Origin: Caproiciproducens galactitolivorans
GTDB lineage: Bacteria > Bacillota > Clostridia > Oscillospirales > Acutalibacteraceae
Assembly: GCF_004768785.1 (NCBI RefSeq)
Contig: NZ_SRMQ01000002.1
Location: forward strand, 248,001-312,000
Direction: 5' to 3'
Length of the DNA: 64,000 bases
How positions within the stretch are numbered: position 1 is the stretch's first letter; each line of letters opens with the position of its first letter. Shown here one piece after another: positions 9,281-17,610 of the stretch. The position numbers and the translations under genes are program-made. The notes under the pieces were generated by a model. The model was given only the letters and a program-made list of their open reading frames with translations. It had not been told where the DNA came from and did no database searches.

Positions 9281-9329
9281 CCCATCGGCGTATCGATGGG
9301 GTTGACATAATATAACCTTTGTTTATTAG
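9281..9329 (+). promoter_or_regulatory. Palindrome and -35-like element upstream of XRE gene
   Basis: A perfect 7-bp inverted repeat (CCCATCG, 6-base spacer, CGATGGG) at 9281-9300 abuts a consensus TTGACA at 9302-9307. A weak -10 candidate, TATTAG, lies 16 bases further on. The geometry fits an operator next to the promoter of the XRE regulator at 9344, perhaps for autoregulation. The start point would be very close to the start codon, which lowers confidence. Confidence 0.4.
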
Positions 9330-9343
9330 GCGGTGAATGAATC

Positions 9344-9550
9344 ATGAAATTTCCTGAACGTTTACACAATTTGCGTAATCAAAGAGGGCTTTCACAGGCG
9401 CAGCTTGCGAGAGATATAGGCGCCCATCCAATGTCTATCGGAAATTACGAACGAGGGAATCGGTACCCCTCGGTTCTTACTTTATGCTGTCTTGCTGAAT
9501 TTTTTGGAGTGAGTACGGATTATCTTTTAGGCAGGACGGACAAGATGTAA
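9344..9550 (+). CDS. Small XRE-family DNA-binding regulator
   Basis: The 68-residue protein is a single Cro/C1-type helix-turn-helix domain: LRNQRGLSQAQLARDIGAHP (helices 1-3) and MSIGNYERGNRYPSVLTLCC, ending in FFGVSTDYLLGRTD, the usual XRE C-terminus. It has no sensor domain. A GGCGGTGA sequence precedes the ATG. It stands alone between the tad region and the split catalase gene, behind a palindrome that could be its own operator. Targets are unknown. Confidence 0.85.
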   Translation: MKFPERLHNLRNQRGLSQAQLARDIGAHPMSIGNYERGNRYPSVLTLCCLAEFFGVSTDYLLGRTDKM

Positions 9551-9600
9551 AATTGGCGGGTGAGTTTTCAAAACGTTCCGAGGAAAAACGAATACGATTT

Positions 9601-9650
9601 ACCGGGAACCTCCAAATGGCAATTTTCATATGGAGGTTCCCGGTTTTCTT
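9601..9650 (+). terminator. Strong rho-independent terminator after XRE gene
   Basis: A perfect 14-bp stem (ACCGGGAACCTCCA / TGGAGGTTCCCGGT) with a 16-base loop is followed by TTTTCTT. It lies 50 bases after the regulator's stop codon. Confidence 0.85.
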
Positions 9651-9701
9651 CCTTGTTCCGGGCAAAAAGCGGTATGCGCCGCTATTTGGCTGTAACTGGG
9701 C

Positions 9702-9738
9702 AAAAAAAAAACGCAGCCATTCGGCCGCGCCTTTTTTA
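9702..9738 (-). terminator. Terminator of the truncated catalase gene
   Basis: On the - strand, GGCGCGGCC, a short loop and GGCTGCG form a stem followed by ten T residues. It overlaps the catalase stop codon region and shows that the fragment keeps its native 3' end. Confidence 0.8.
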
Positions 9739-10161
9739 TTTTCGGTTATCAAACGCAGGATTAAACGCATAGAAGTTCTTCGAATCCAGTTGGTCGGTAA
9801 TAATGCGCAGCCCTTCGCCAAAGCGCTGGTAGTGCACGATTTCGCGTTCACGAAGAAATTTGATTGGGTCGCGCACATCCGGGTCGTCGGTAAAACGCAG
9901 GATGTTGTCGTAGGTGCTGCGCGCTTTTTGTTCGGCCGCCAAATCTTCGTGGATATCCGTTATCGGGTCGCCCTTCACCTGCAGATATGCGGCGGTGAAC
10001 GGCATACCGGATGAGTCGGCGGGATAAACTCCGTTCGTATGGTTAACAAAGTAAGCGTCAAATCCGCCGGCTTTGATCTCTTCTTCGGTAAGGTTCCGTG
10101 TTAACTGATGGACAATTGTGCCAATCATTTCCAAATGTGCCAGTTCTTCTGCTCCATAAGG
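9736..10161 (-). pseudogene. Manganese catalase (CotJC-like), C-terminal part only
   Basis: Manganese catalases (spore-coat CotJC family in Firmicutes) disproportionate H2O2 at a dimanganese site in a four-helix bundle. The preserved frame begins PYGAEELAHLEMIG. It keeps the ligand motif EELAH (Glu-x-x-His), a second Glu (EDLAAEQKARS) and the late His (EREIVHYQRFGEGL). The N-terminal 50-60 residues, including the first ligand Glu, are absent. Upstream, the frame is blocked by TAA at 10164-10162, which is the stop codon of the adjoining recombinase. An ATG (codon MEMIGTIV) exists at 10134 but would give an inactive fragment. I did not find the missing 5' part in this window. The simplest reading is that the recombinase element inserted here. 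Confidence 0.85.
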
Positions 10162-11742
10162 TTATCCGTTATCCGTATGTCCTTTTTGCAGGCGTGGGAA
10201 AAGGATCAGTTCAAAGCCGTCCGGCGCGCCGTTCCGATGCGTCCGGACGGCTTTCGTATAAATCACCTTTTTTAAAACAGACTTGAGAAGCGCGTTTTTT
10301 TCCGCCGGAGTCCCGTATTCATACCGTGCGAATACGGGATCTGTTTTTGGCAGGATTTCCTTATTGCGCTCAGGTTTAAGCGCCTGTATTTCCGCCTGGA
10401 TTTGTGTAATCGTTTTTTCTGTATATTCCAATTGTTCCAGATTCCTTTTCAGGCGTTCTTGGAATATAGGGGTGGTATAAACGCCCTTTTCGAAAAATTC
10501 ATAAATCCGTTCTTGCTGTTTTATCAGCTCTCTCTGCTTGCGAATCATTTTCGCGAGGGCCTGCTTTTTCCACTCTGATTGCGGCGTCTGGCGGGATGCG
10601 GCTTCGTATGGAAGCTGATAACCGGATAGCCAGCCGCGCAGCGCAAGCAGGATTCGATCCTCGGCGCAGTCCAGCCTACAGCTGATGTTCCGGCAGGCGG
10701 GTGCAGGGCACATCAGCGTGGCGGCCGCCCCTTTTTGAGGGCGGCGTACCATTTTCCGTCCGCAGATCCCGCAGACCACCAGCCCGGCAAGCGGGTTTTG
10801 CGTTTCGTATTCTCGTGGGCATGGGCGGGAAGGGTTTTCTTTCAGTCGGCGCTGTACCGTTTCCCACGTTTTATTATCAATCAGCGCCGGATGCAGCCCG
10901 TCCTTTAGAATCCAGTCCTCCGGTTTTGCGCGGGGGCGGGTTTTTACCATTTCGCCGTTCTCTATTTTCTTCCGGACGGGCCGCGCGTTCCATCGGACTT
11001 TTCCGATGTAGACCGGATTGCGCAGCATCGTCTGGATGGAAGAGGCAGTCCAGACGCAGCCCTTTGCGGTTGGAATTCCCAGGCTGTTGAGCTTGCTGGC
11101 GATTTTGGAAATACCGGTTTCGTCCATGCCGCCGTCTGCCCTTTTTTCGCCGTATGCATACAGGCTGAAAATCAGCTTTACAACGGGGGCCTGTTCCTCG
11201 TCGGGTTGAAGGGTATAACCGCGGCCGTTTTCAATTTTCACGCGGCGGTAGCCGTATGGTGGTTTGCTTCCGTTATATTTACCTTCCATTACCGATGCGA
11301 TGCGGCCCCGCTGTAAACGCCGGTTGATGGTTTTGTACTCACGCCGGCTCATAAATAATCCGAATTCGAAATATTCCTCATCGTATTCGTTATTCGGGTC
11401 ATAGGTTTTCATTGGCGTAATGATCTTGGTCCCGCTCAATTTGAAAGTCTGGGCAACAATGCCCTGGTCGATTGTGTCGCCGCGGGCGAGACGCTCCACT
11501 TCCATTACGAGTACGCCGTCCCAGACGCCTCGTCCCACCTCGGCCAGAAGCCGCTGCATGACCGGCCTGGCTGCGATGGTTTCGCCGGATACGATTTCGC
11601 GGTAGATTTCGGATATTTCCAAATGTAGCCGCCTGGAAAGCTCCAGCAGCGTTTTTTCATGGCGGGCAAGCGTTTCGCCCTCGCCGCGGGCTTCCGCTTC
11701 CGCATCCGCGCGGGATTTGCGTAAATAAAGGCAGTAGGGCAT
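10162..11742 (-). CDS. Large serine recombinase
   Basis: This 526-residue site-specific recombinase of the resolvase/invertase superfamily has the nucleophile in LYLRKSRAD (Ser10). The catalytic domain continues with GETLARHEKTLLELSRR and LVMEVERLARGD. A Recombinase domain (GYRRVKIENGRGY, LNSLGIPTAKG) is followed by a zinc-ribbon-like region (CGICGRKM ... CPAPACRNISC) and a coiled coil near residues 410-470. The start at 11742 is set by CGGAGG 8 bases upstream; a longer in-frame start at 11799 is less likely. Its stop codon lies directly against, and in frame with, the catalase fragment. Recombinases of this type excise or insert elements by att-site exchange, so it probably marks one end of a mobile element. 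Confidence 0.92.
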   Translation of the reverse strand: MPYCLYLRKSRADAEAEARGEGETLARHEKTLLELSRRLHLEISEIYREIVSGETIAARPVMQRLLAEVGRGVWDGVLVMEVERLARGDTIDQGIVAQTFKLSGTKIITPMKTYDPNNEYDEEYFEFGLFMSRREYKTINRRLQRGRIASVMEGKYNGSKPPYGYRRVKIENGRGYTLQPDEEQAPVVKLIFSLYAYGEKRADGGMDETGISKIASKLNSLGIPTAKGCVWTASSIQTMLRNPVYIGKVRWNARPVRKKIENGEMVKTRPRAKPEDWILKDGLHPALIDNKTWETVQRRLKENPSRPCPREYETQNPLAGLVVCGICGRKMVRRPQKGAAATLMCPAPACRNISCRLDCAEDRILLALRGWLSGYQLPYEAASRQTPQSEWKKQALAKMIRKQRELIKQQERIYEFFEKGVYTTPIFQERLKRNLEQLEYTEKTITQIQAEIQALKPERNKEILPKTDPVFARYEYGTPAEKNALLKSVLKKVIYTKAVRTHRNGAPDGFELILFPRLQKGHTDNG

Positions 11743-11816
11743 TTTTTTCGCCTCCGTAGAGAGTGGTGTCATAGGACAATTCTCAATAGGAATACACATG
11801 TAGCGTGGTGATAATC

Positions 11817-11996
11817 ATGCTTGCGAAAATTCCGGCTGAAGGGGAAATCGTAGAAGAATATTCCATTGGGGGGACGCGGATTCTTTTCTGCGACGCCGCC
11901 TTCGCGGACAATGCTCCGGACGATGAACGCAGGATTCTGAGTCAGGCGGCGCAGGCTTCGATAAACATCCTTTTGAAAGGACAAAACAGAAAATAG
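11817..11996 (+). CDS. Small conserved-looking protein divergent from the recombinase
   Basis: A 59-residue frame starts MLAKIPAEGEIVEEYSIGG and ends KGQNRK, with a compact alpha/beta-looking composition and no membrane segment. A GTGGTGA sequence precedes the ATG; in-frame GTG codons at 11805 and 11808 are alternatives. It is divergent from the serine recombinase, 74 bases from its start, and may belong to the same element. I do not recognise the family, and a role in excision control would be a guess. Confidence 0.5.
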   Translation: MLAKIPAEGEIVEEYSIGGTRILFCDAAFADNAPDDERRILSQAAQASINILLKGQNRK

Positions 11997-12435
11997 GGGA
12001 ATCTTTGCAAGCCGTTTTATGTATATGGAAAAAGCGCCTGCCGAATGTATCAATAGGCGTTCAGTCGAACTACATAGCCATGACTCGAGTCTTGCTAATA
12101 GATAGGATTGTTTCTTTAAAAAAGCTTCATTTTCTCCCACAGGCTTACAAGCCAGCTTAAGTTCGAATTTTGCTGCATACTTCCCACCGCTTACAATTCG
12201 GCAAAGAAAGTATCCAAATATACAGCCGATCGTATTTAAAGAATGTCATCAACATTGAAAACGCCAAGGCAGGTAACGAATTGAACCGACTCGATGGCTG
12301 ATATTCCAGAACTATCTCCTTATAAATATAAAATCATTTTTTTCAATTTTATAAAGACAACATAGGAGGGATATTGCAACATATTTTTTCAAATATTTTT
12401 AAATTAGCAATTTGCAGCAAACGGGTTTCGAAATT
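11997..12435. other. Intergenic stretch without recognised gene
   Basis: About 440 bases, becoming AT-rich toward 12320-12430. I see no convincing coding frame, RNA gene or long repeat, and no trace of the missing 5' half of the catalase gene. It could hold the edge of the recombinase-bearing element, but no direct repeat of the 10155-10175 junction was found by eye. Confidence 0.4.
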
Positions 12436-12475
12436 ATAGAAAAGAAGACATGGATTTTTCCATGTCCTCTTTTCG
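12436..12475 (-). terminator. Terminator of the cyanophycin operon
   Basis: On the - strand, just after the cphA stop, AAAGAGGACATGG and CCATGTCTTCTT form a long stem with a 6-base loop, followed by TTTTCTATAATT. Confidence 0.85.
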
Positions 12476-15079
12476 TTATTGCGCGGGCTTCGCGCCGATT
12501 GCGTTTAAATATTCCTGAAGGGGTTCCAGTTTTTCGTAGAGGATAACAATCAGATCGCCGGCATCTGCACTTTCAACGGCTGCTTTTAGAGCTTCCAGCT
12601 CGTTTTCGATGACCGTTACTTTTTCTTCATCGTAATTTTTTTCGAGGATTGCGCTTTTAAACAGATTGGCTACTTCCAGCGGTTCCCTGCCGCGCTTGTC
12701 CTCATCCTCCTTAATATAAATCCGGTCGAAGGATTCGGCGCATAAAGCGCCTACCGAGCGGATGGCTTTATCGCTGCGGTCGCCGGGCATCCCGATTACA
12801 CCGACCAGCCTTTTCGGCTGAAAGTGTTTGCAGGCCCGAATGACCTCTTGATATCCCGGAAGGTTATGCCCGTAATCAAGCATAATGTGAAAATTATTCA
12901 CATCATATAAGCTGAAGCGTCCGCTGTTTTGTTTATACGACCGCAGGCCCTGTGCGATTCTATCGGCGGGAATCCCCAGCGCATAGAGGGCTGCGGTTGC
13001 GGCCAGCGAATTTTCAATATTGCATGCAATCTTTCCGCCGCAGGTGATCGGGACATCCGCTGCAGGAAGAAGGGAAATCAGGGTTTCTTTTTCCTGTATG
13101 CGAATCCATCCGTCCTGTGCAAACACCCGGATCTGCTCCTCTTTGCCGATTTTTTCGAAACGGTTGTTTTTTGAAAAGAGGACGATATTTGCCCTTGTCC
13201 GTTCCGCCAGATAGGGGGTCATACCGTCTTCCGCGTTCAAAACAGCGTAGCCGTTTTCCTTAACCGCTTCCGTTACCAGAGATTTGACGTAAGCGAGGTC
13301 CTCCAGCGTTTCGGTTCCGTCCATTCCCAAATGGTCTTCGCCAATATTCATCACAATTCCGACGTCGGCCAGATCATACCCCAGACCTTCCCGGATAATG
13401 CCGCCGCGTGCAGTTTCCAGAACCGCACAATCGATATCCTTATTCGATAAAAGGGTTTTGGCGCTGCGCGGCCCGGAATGATCGCCTTTAAAAAGGCATT
13501 TTCCGTTCACAAACGTTCCGCTGGTGCTGGTCAAACCAACCTTTCTGTCGCATAAAGACAGCGTGTGGGCTATCAGGCGCGCCGTTGTGGTTTTTCCATT
13601 GGTTCCGGTAACGGAAACAATGGGGAAGCGGATGGATTCGTCCGTAGGGAACAGAAGATCCACAATGTCTGCCGCAACATTCCGCGGCGTGCCCTGGCTT
13701 GGGTAAATGTGCATGCGAATGCCGGGCGCGGAATTTACTTCCACAATCACGCCTCCGGTATCCAAAATGGATTTTGAGATATCCTCCGTGACGATGTCGA
13801 TTCCCGCAATGTCAATCCCGATGGATTTCGCGGCCCGGACGGCAAGCTCCGCGTTTTCCGGATGAATCTGGTCGGTGCAGTCGATTGCCGTGCCGCCGGT
13901 GCTCAGGTTCCCGTTTGCGCGAAGCTTTACCACCCGGCCTTGCTCCGGAATGGAATCCACCGTCAAATTTTCATTTTCCAGGATACGGATGGAAATTTCA
14001 TCGATCTTGATTTTTGTCAGGGGCTTTTCGTGCTGTTCCCCGCGGTTTTCATCCAGATTTACCAGATCGACCAGTTCCCTGACCGTATGCTTTCCGTCGC
14101 CGACAACCATGGCGGGCAGGCGCTTGGCAACCGCGCTCACTTTATTGCCGACCACAAGCACACGGTAATCGTTTCCCCTTACAAATTTTTCAACGATCAC
14201 CCCGCTGCCGTATTTGCATCCCTCGCGGAACGCGTTTTTAATATCTTCTTCCCGGTCTAAATTTAAAACGACGCCCTTTCCCTGATTGCCGTCACAGGGC
14301 TTCAGCACGACGGGAAGGCCGATCTGCTTTGCCGCGATGACGGCGGAGATTTCGGAATAGACCACCTTTCCGTACGGCACGGGAATGTGGTTTTCGGCAA
14401 GAATGGTTTTCGTAAGCTGTTTGTTGCAGGAGATGTCGGCGGCGATGCAGGATGTTGCGTCCGTCAGGGTGGATTCCACAATCCGGCTGTACTTTCCGTA
14501 GCCGAGCTGCACAAGGCTTTCGTGGCCGATCCTCGTTACCGGAATGTTCCGGCGCTTCGCTTCCTGCACAATCGCCGTGGTGCTTGGGCCAAGCTCCGCA
14601 TCGATGGAGATTTTTTTTAGATAATCCATAAAGAACTGCGTGTCGGGTTCTGTGCCGTTGAGAAAACAATTCAAAATAAAAACAGCGGTTTTCCCGCATT
14701 CCAGCCCGCAGACCTCGTTCTGAAACTCATAAACAAGGTAGTAAACCGAAGGCTCCTCCAGCACACGGGTTTTCCCGAATTTTACTTTGTAGCCGAGCAT
14801 GTACTGCATTTCCAGAATAACATGCTCAAGCACATGCGCAAGGTAGGTCCCTTCTTTCAGCCGTTTCAGGAAACCGCCCTCGTACCCAAGACTGCAGCAG
14901 TTTTTTCTAAGCCCCGGAAAGGCTTTCAGCAGGCGGTCATGGAACCCCTCGATATCCTTTGTGGGGATATCCCAATATTCACCGATGTCCACGATCAGTT
15001 TCATAATGGGCCTGTGGCAGTAAATATTCCGGCCCGGATAGGTAATAAAGTCCAGAATTCGTATTTTATCAGTTCCCAT
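12476..15079 (-). CDS. cphA: Cyanophycin synthetase
   Basis: CphA polymerises L-aspartate and L-arginine, using ATP, into cyanophycin (multi-L-arginyl-poly-L-aspartate), a cytoplasmic nitrogen reserve. The 867-residue length is typical. An N-terminal domain (RILDFITYPGRNIYCHRP) is followed by an ATP-grasp module at about 210-480 (PCDGNQGKGV at 261; EVNSAPGIRMHIYPS at 447). A Mur-ligase-like module has the P-loop VTGTNGKTTT at about 490, followed by NIGEDHLGMD. The frame overlaps the upstream cphB stop by 11 bases, so the genes are translationally coupled. Clostridia are reported to use cyanophycin in spore assembly (C. perfringens); the same use here is inferred. Confidence 0.95.
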   Translation of the reverse strand: MGTDKIRILDFITYPGRNIYCHRPIMKLIVDIGEYWDIPTKDIEGFHDRLLKAFPGLRKNCCSLGYEGGFLKRLKEGTYLAHVLEHVILEMQYMLGYKVKFGKTRVLEEPSVYYLVYEFQNEVCGLECGKTAVFILNCFLNGTEPDTQFFMDYLKKISIDAELGPSTTAIVQEAKRRNIPVTRIGHESLVQLGYGKYSRIVESTLTDATSCIAADISCNKQLTKTILAENHIPVPYGKVVYSEISAVIAAKQIGLPVVLKPCDGNQGKGVVLNLDREEDIKNAFREGCKYGSGVIVEKFVRGNDYRVLVVGNKVSAVAKRLPAMVVGDGKHTVRELVDLVNLDENRGEQHEKPLTKIKIDEISIRILENENLTVDSIPEQGRVVKLRANGNLSTGGTAIDCTDQIHPENAELAVRAAKSIGIDIAGIDIVTEDISKSILDTGGVIVEVNSAPGIRMHIYPSQGTPRNVAADIVDLLFPTDESIRFPIVSVTGTNGKTTTARLIAHTLSLCDRKVGLTSTSGTFVNGKCLFKGDHSGPRSAKTLLSNKDIDCAVLETARGGIIREGLGYDLADVGIVMNIGEDHLGMDGTETLEDLAYVKSLVTEAVKENGYAVLNAEDGMTPYLAERTRANIVLFSKNNRFEKIGKEEQIRVFAQDGWIRIQEKETLISLLPAADVPITCGGKIACNIENSLAATAALYALGIPADRIAQGLRSYKQNSGRFSLYDVNNFHIMLDYGHNLPGYQEVIRACKHFQPKRLVGVIGMPGDRSDKAIRSVGALCAESFDRIYIKEDEDKRGREPLEVANLFKSAILEKNYDEEKVTVIENELEALKAAVESADAGDLIVILYEKLEPLQEYLNAIGAKPAQ

Positions 15080-15878
15080 CTTTTAAACGTAAGACCTTTC
15101 TTTCAGTCAGATCAAATCCATACCCCTGGGGAAGCGCGTGAACCGTTACGCCCATAATGGCAAGGATCTCATCCGGGTTTAGTTCGGAAACATTCGAACT
15201 CTGAATGGTTTTCCCATCAATGATCGTTACCGCGTTCGAGCCGATAATTTCGAAGTGCAGGTCGGGGTAAACTTTGATGGCGGTATCCTCGTCAATACCG
15301 ATTCCCAAAACATCCGGGTTCTCCGCCACCCCGCAAAGCAGCCGCCCGAACCGCCCGCGCTGATCGAAATGCTGGTCGATAATCACGCCGTTCAAAAGGC
15401 CCAGCCCCGGCGCCATTTTCAGGGTGCATTTCCGGGCGGGCTCATTGTCTTTCCCCTGAACCACCATGGTGGAAGTCATTACGGACGCGCCGGCGCTGGT
15501 TCCCATAATGATTCCACCCTCGTCGTAAAGATTTTTTATTTCGCTGTATGCCTTTGTTCCGCCCAAAATGCTTGTGATGCGGAGCTGGTCGCCGCCCGTC
15601 ATAAAAATGCATTTGGATTTTCGGATCATTTCGCAGTAATGCTCATTTTCCGCGTTCTCGCGCGTGTTGATATTTAAGATTTCGATATTGGTTACGCCAA
15701 GCCGTTCGAATACCTCGTGATAATTTGCCCCGACCTTTTCCGGGTTTTCCGTCGCCGTAGTTAAGACCGTAAGAATATCATTATCGGAGAGCATTTCGGG
15801 CGCTTGCTTCAGGATTACGCTTTCGCCGTTCTTATCTTCTGCGCCTCCGATAATGATAAGGTAACCTCTTTTTTGCAT
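15069..15878 (-). CDS. cphB: Cyanophycinase
   Basis: CphB is an S51-family serine exopeptidase that releases beta-Asp-Arg dipeptides from cyanophycin. The chosen start at 15878 (MQKRGYLIIIGGAEDKNG) has AGGTGA 6 bases upstream and gives 269 residues. The nucleophile motif GTSAGAS is at about 126-132, and GGDQLR precedes it. The catalytic pocket region DEDTAIKV is also visible. It overlaps iadA upstream by 47 bases with the start used here, and cphA downstream by 11, so the three genes form one tight operon. No signal peptide is seen, consistent with intracellular cyanophycin. Confidence 0.94.
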   Translation of the reverse strand: MQKRGYLIIIGGAEDKNGESVILKQAPEMLSDNDILTVLTTATENPEKVGANYHEVFERLGVTNIEILNINTRENAENEHYCEMIRKSKCIFMTGGDQLRITSILGGTKAYSEIKNLYDEGGIIMGTSAGASVMTSTMVVQGKDNEPARKCTLKMAPGLGLLNGVIIDQHFDQRGRFGRLLCGVAENPDVLGIGIDEDTAIKVYPDLHFEIIGSNAVTIIDGKTIQSSNVSELNPDEILAIMGVTVHALPQGYGFDLTERKVLRLKDGN

Positions 15879-16986
15879 TCTTTTCACCTGTGTTTTCATA
15901 TTCTTTCAACAGTTTCCCTGCGCTGAAAAGTTTTTTTATTTCGTAATTTCGGCTGATGACCAGAATGTCCGCATCGCTTCCTTCCAGAAGCGCTCCTTTT
16001 CGGGGGTATAGCTTCAATACTTTTGCCACATTCTGCGTCACCAGGCTAAATGCGGTTTCCGGGTCGATTTTTTTATAAGTAATACAGCGGAGAATGTCCT
16101 CCCACAAAGTATGAATGCGGCTGACAGTACCGTTTGGATTACTTCCGTTTGCATCAGAACTGACTGTAACGTTTTTCAAACTGCATCCGGATCGGATCAG
16201 CCGTTCTACTGCGTCCGGGACGGAAATCCCGTCGGTTTCGCCGGTTGTAAGGTCAATGCAACCCCCAGACTTGCAGTATTCCACCGCCTGTCCAAATAAT
16301 TCCCTGTCGCGGTTCACATGGGTGGGGACAAATTCTTCCATAGGCAGTTCGCTGTGCTCCAGCATCTGCAGAACAGGAGCCAGCCCCTGTTTCCCGCTGC
16401 CCATATGCAGGTGCAGAACGCCGGCTTTTTTTCCAAGGAGTCCTCCTAAGTGGGTGTCCGACGCCATTTTCAGCATCTCATGCAGCCCGCAGTGGGAGGA
16501 ACGGTGGTCTGAAACGGCAATTTCGCCGATTCCGATTACCTTATCAATAAATGCCAAATCGCGCACGATGCTTCCGGTAAAGGTGACGGGCGGCATGGAA
16601 TATGCACCGGAATAAAGATAGGTTGTGATTCCCGCCTCCTCCAATGCTTTTGCTTTTGCGTAAAGGGCGTCTAGGCTTCGGGTACAGCTGTCCGCGCCCA
16701 GCAATCCCACAAGGGTGGTAACGCCGGTTTCCAGAATTTCGTTGGCCTCGATTTCCCCAATGCGGCTTATAAAGCCTCCTTCGCCGCCGCCGCCCAGAAT
16801 ATGGACGTGCTGGTCAATCAGGCCCGGCAAGGCGATTAGGCCGCCGCAATCGTAAATGTGTACATATTCGCTGTTTAGGTGGATTTCGGGCCGTATCTTT
16901 TCAATTTTTCCCCCGCTTATCAAAATATCATTTTTTCCGATGTGTTTTGGGGTGTAACATTCAAGGCCCTTTAAAAGAACAATCAT
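15832..16986 (-). CDS. iadA: Isoaspartyl dipeptidase
   Basis: IadA is an M38 amidohydrolase that cleaves beta-aspartyl dipeptides. Here it would split the beta-Asp-Arg made by cyanophycinase into Asp and Arg. The 384-residue frame shows the metal motif GLIDQHVHILGGGGEGGF near residue 55, further His sites (SDHRSSHCGLHE, HLHMGSGKQG, THVNRD) and the late catalytic Asp region VSSDANGS. It is the first gene of the iadA-cphB-cphA operon. The last 15 residues are very basic and overlap the cphB start, so the natural C-terminus is unusual. The terminator of the XrtG operon lies just upstream, so this gene needs its own promoter, which I could not identify with confidence. Confidence 0.93.
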   Translation of the reverse strand: MIVLLKGLECYTPKHIGKNDILISGGKIEKIRPEIHLNSEYVHIYDCGGLIALPGLIDQHVHILGGGGEGGFISRIGEIEANEILETGVTTLVGLLGADSCTRSLDALYAKAKALEEAGITTYLYSGAYSMPPVTFTGSIVRDLAFIDKVIGIGEIAVSDHRSSHCGLHEMLKMASDTHLGGLLGKKAGVLHLHMGSGKQGLAPVLQMLEHSELPMEEFVPTHVNRDRELFGQAVEYCKSGGCIDLTTGETDGISVPDAVERLIRSGCSLKNVTVSSDANGSNPNGTVSRIHTLWEDILRCITYKKIDPETAFSLVTQNVAKVLKLYPRKGALLEGSDADILVISRNYEIKKLFSAGKLLKEYENTGEKNAKKRLPYHYRRRRR

Positions 16987-17082
16987 TTTGCCAGATTCCT
17001 AACATTCCGGTTTTAAGTTTTATTATGGGATACTATTTTGTTTTTTATGCTTTCTTCCCATGATGATTTGTTCGAATTTCGA

Positions 17083-17117
17083 TAAAAAAAGAACGGCCCA
17101 TGCAGAGCCGTCCTTTT
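17083..17117 (-). terminator. Terminator of the XrtG operon
   Basis: On the - strand, AAGGACGGCTC, a 5-base loop and GGGCCGTTC form a stem followed by seven T residues. It separates the exosortase operon from iadA. Confidence 0.85.
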
Positions 17118-17130
17118 TCATGCCCCGTGT

Positions 17131-17610
17131 TTACGACAGAGCGCCGTTTTCCGGGTGAAGATATTCGTTGATGATATTGGTAATGTACTGTTCCTGCGCG
17201 TCCTTATCCAATCCGGATAAAGCCGGTTTTTCCAGACTGGACGTATCATCCGCGTAAGTCATAACATAGGACCGCGCGGGCGTTTCGCTGACTTCAATCC
17301 TTTTCAGCTCCCAGCCCTCGTTTTTGAGTATCCGGTCAATTTTGTCCCGAAAGACTTCACATATATTTTCCAGAGTGGGATTTATTTCGTTAAAAGGTTC
17401 CACTTCGTTGATCAGCTTGTCCTGATACTTGTCGAACATCGCGTCAATAACCGCTTCCATATCGTTGAAACGCACAAAGCGATCGTTCCTCTTAACGGCT
17501 ATAATGCTGATTTCCCAGGTGTGCGGATGTACTTCGCCGGTTCGGCCGTTAATTTGAATCGCATGGTTTGCGTTCAGATAAAATTTAAACTTGTACTGTT
17601 CAAATCCCAA
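17131..17610 (-). CDS. 6-pyruvoyl-tetrahydropterin synthase-like protein, XrtG-associated (copy 1)
   Basis: This 159-residue member of the PTPS/QueD fold family keeps the zinc triad (ANHAI near residue 14; HPH near 28-30) and the pterin-anchoring VSETP near the C-terminus. It lacks the catalytic Cys normally placed before the His pair and the Asp-His pair (LDH) that normally precedes NPTLENI. Enzymatic PTPS or QueD activity is therefore unlikely. Such 6-pyruvoyl-tetrahydropterin-synthase-related proteins are a known companion of Gram-positive XrtG loci. It overlaps the glycosyltransferase stop by 11 bases and is last in the operon. A second copy lies at 20397. Confidence 0.85.
   Translation of the reverse strand: MGFEQYKFKFYLNANHAIQINGRTGEVHPHTWEISIIAVKRNDRFVRFNDMEAVIDAMFDKYQDKLINEVEPFNEINPTLENICEVFRDKIDRILKNEGWELKRIEVSETPARSYVMTYADDTSSLEKPALSGLDKDAQEQYITNIINEYLHPENGALS

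Noticed and set aside
11997-12435. Missing 5' half of the catalase gene on the far side of the recombinase
   Set aside because: No frame resembling the catalase N-terminus (with its first ligand Glu) is present in this stretch, so the other half must be elsewhere or lost.
13862-14260. Open + strand frames opposite cphA, iadA and the peptidase genes
   Set aside because: High third-position GC on the coding strand creates long antisense frames; none has a ribosome-binding site or a recognisable domain.
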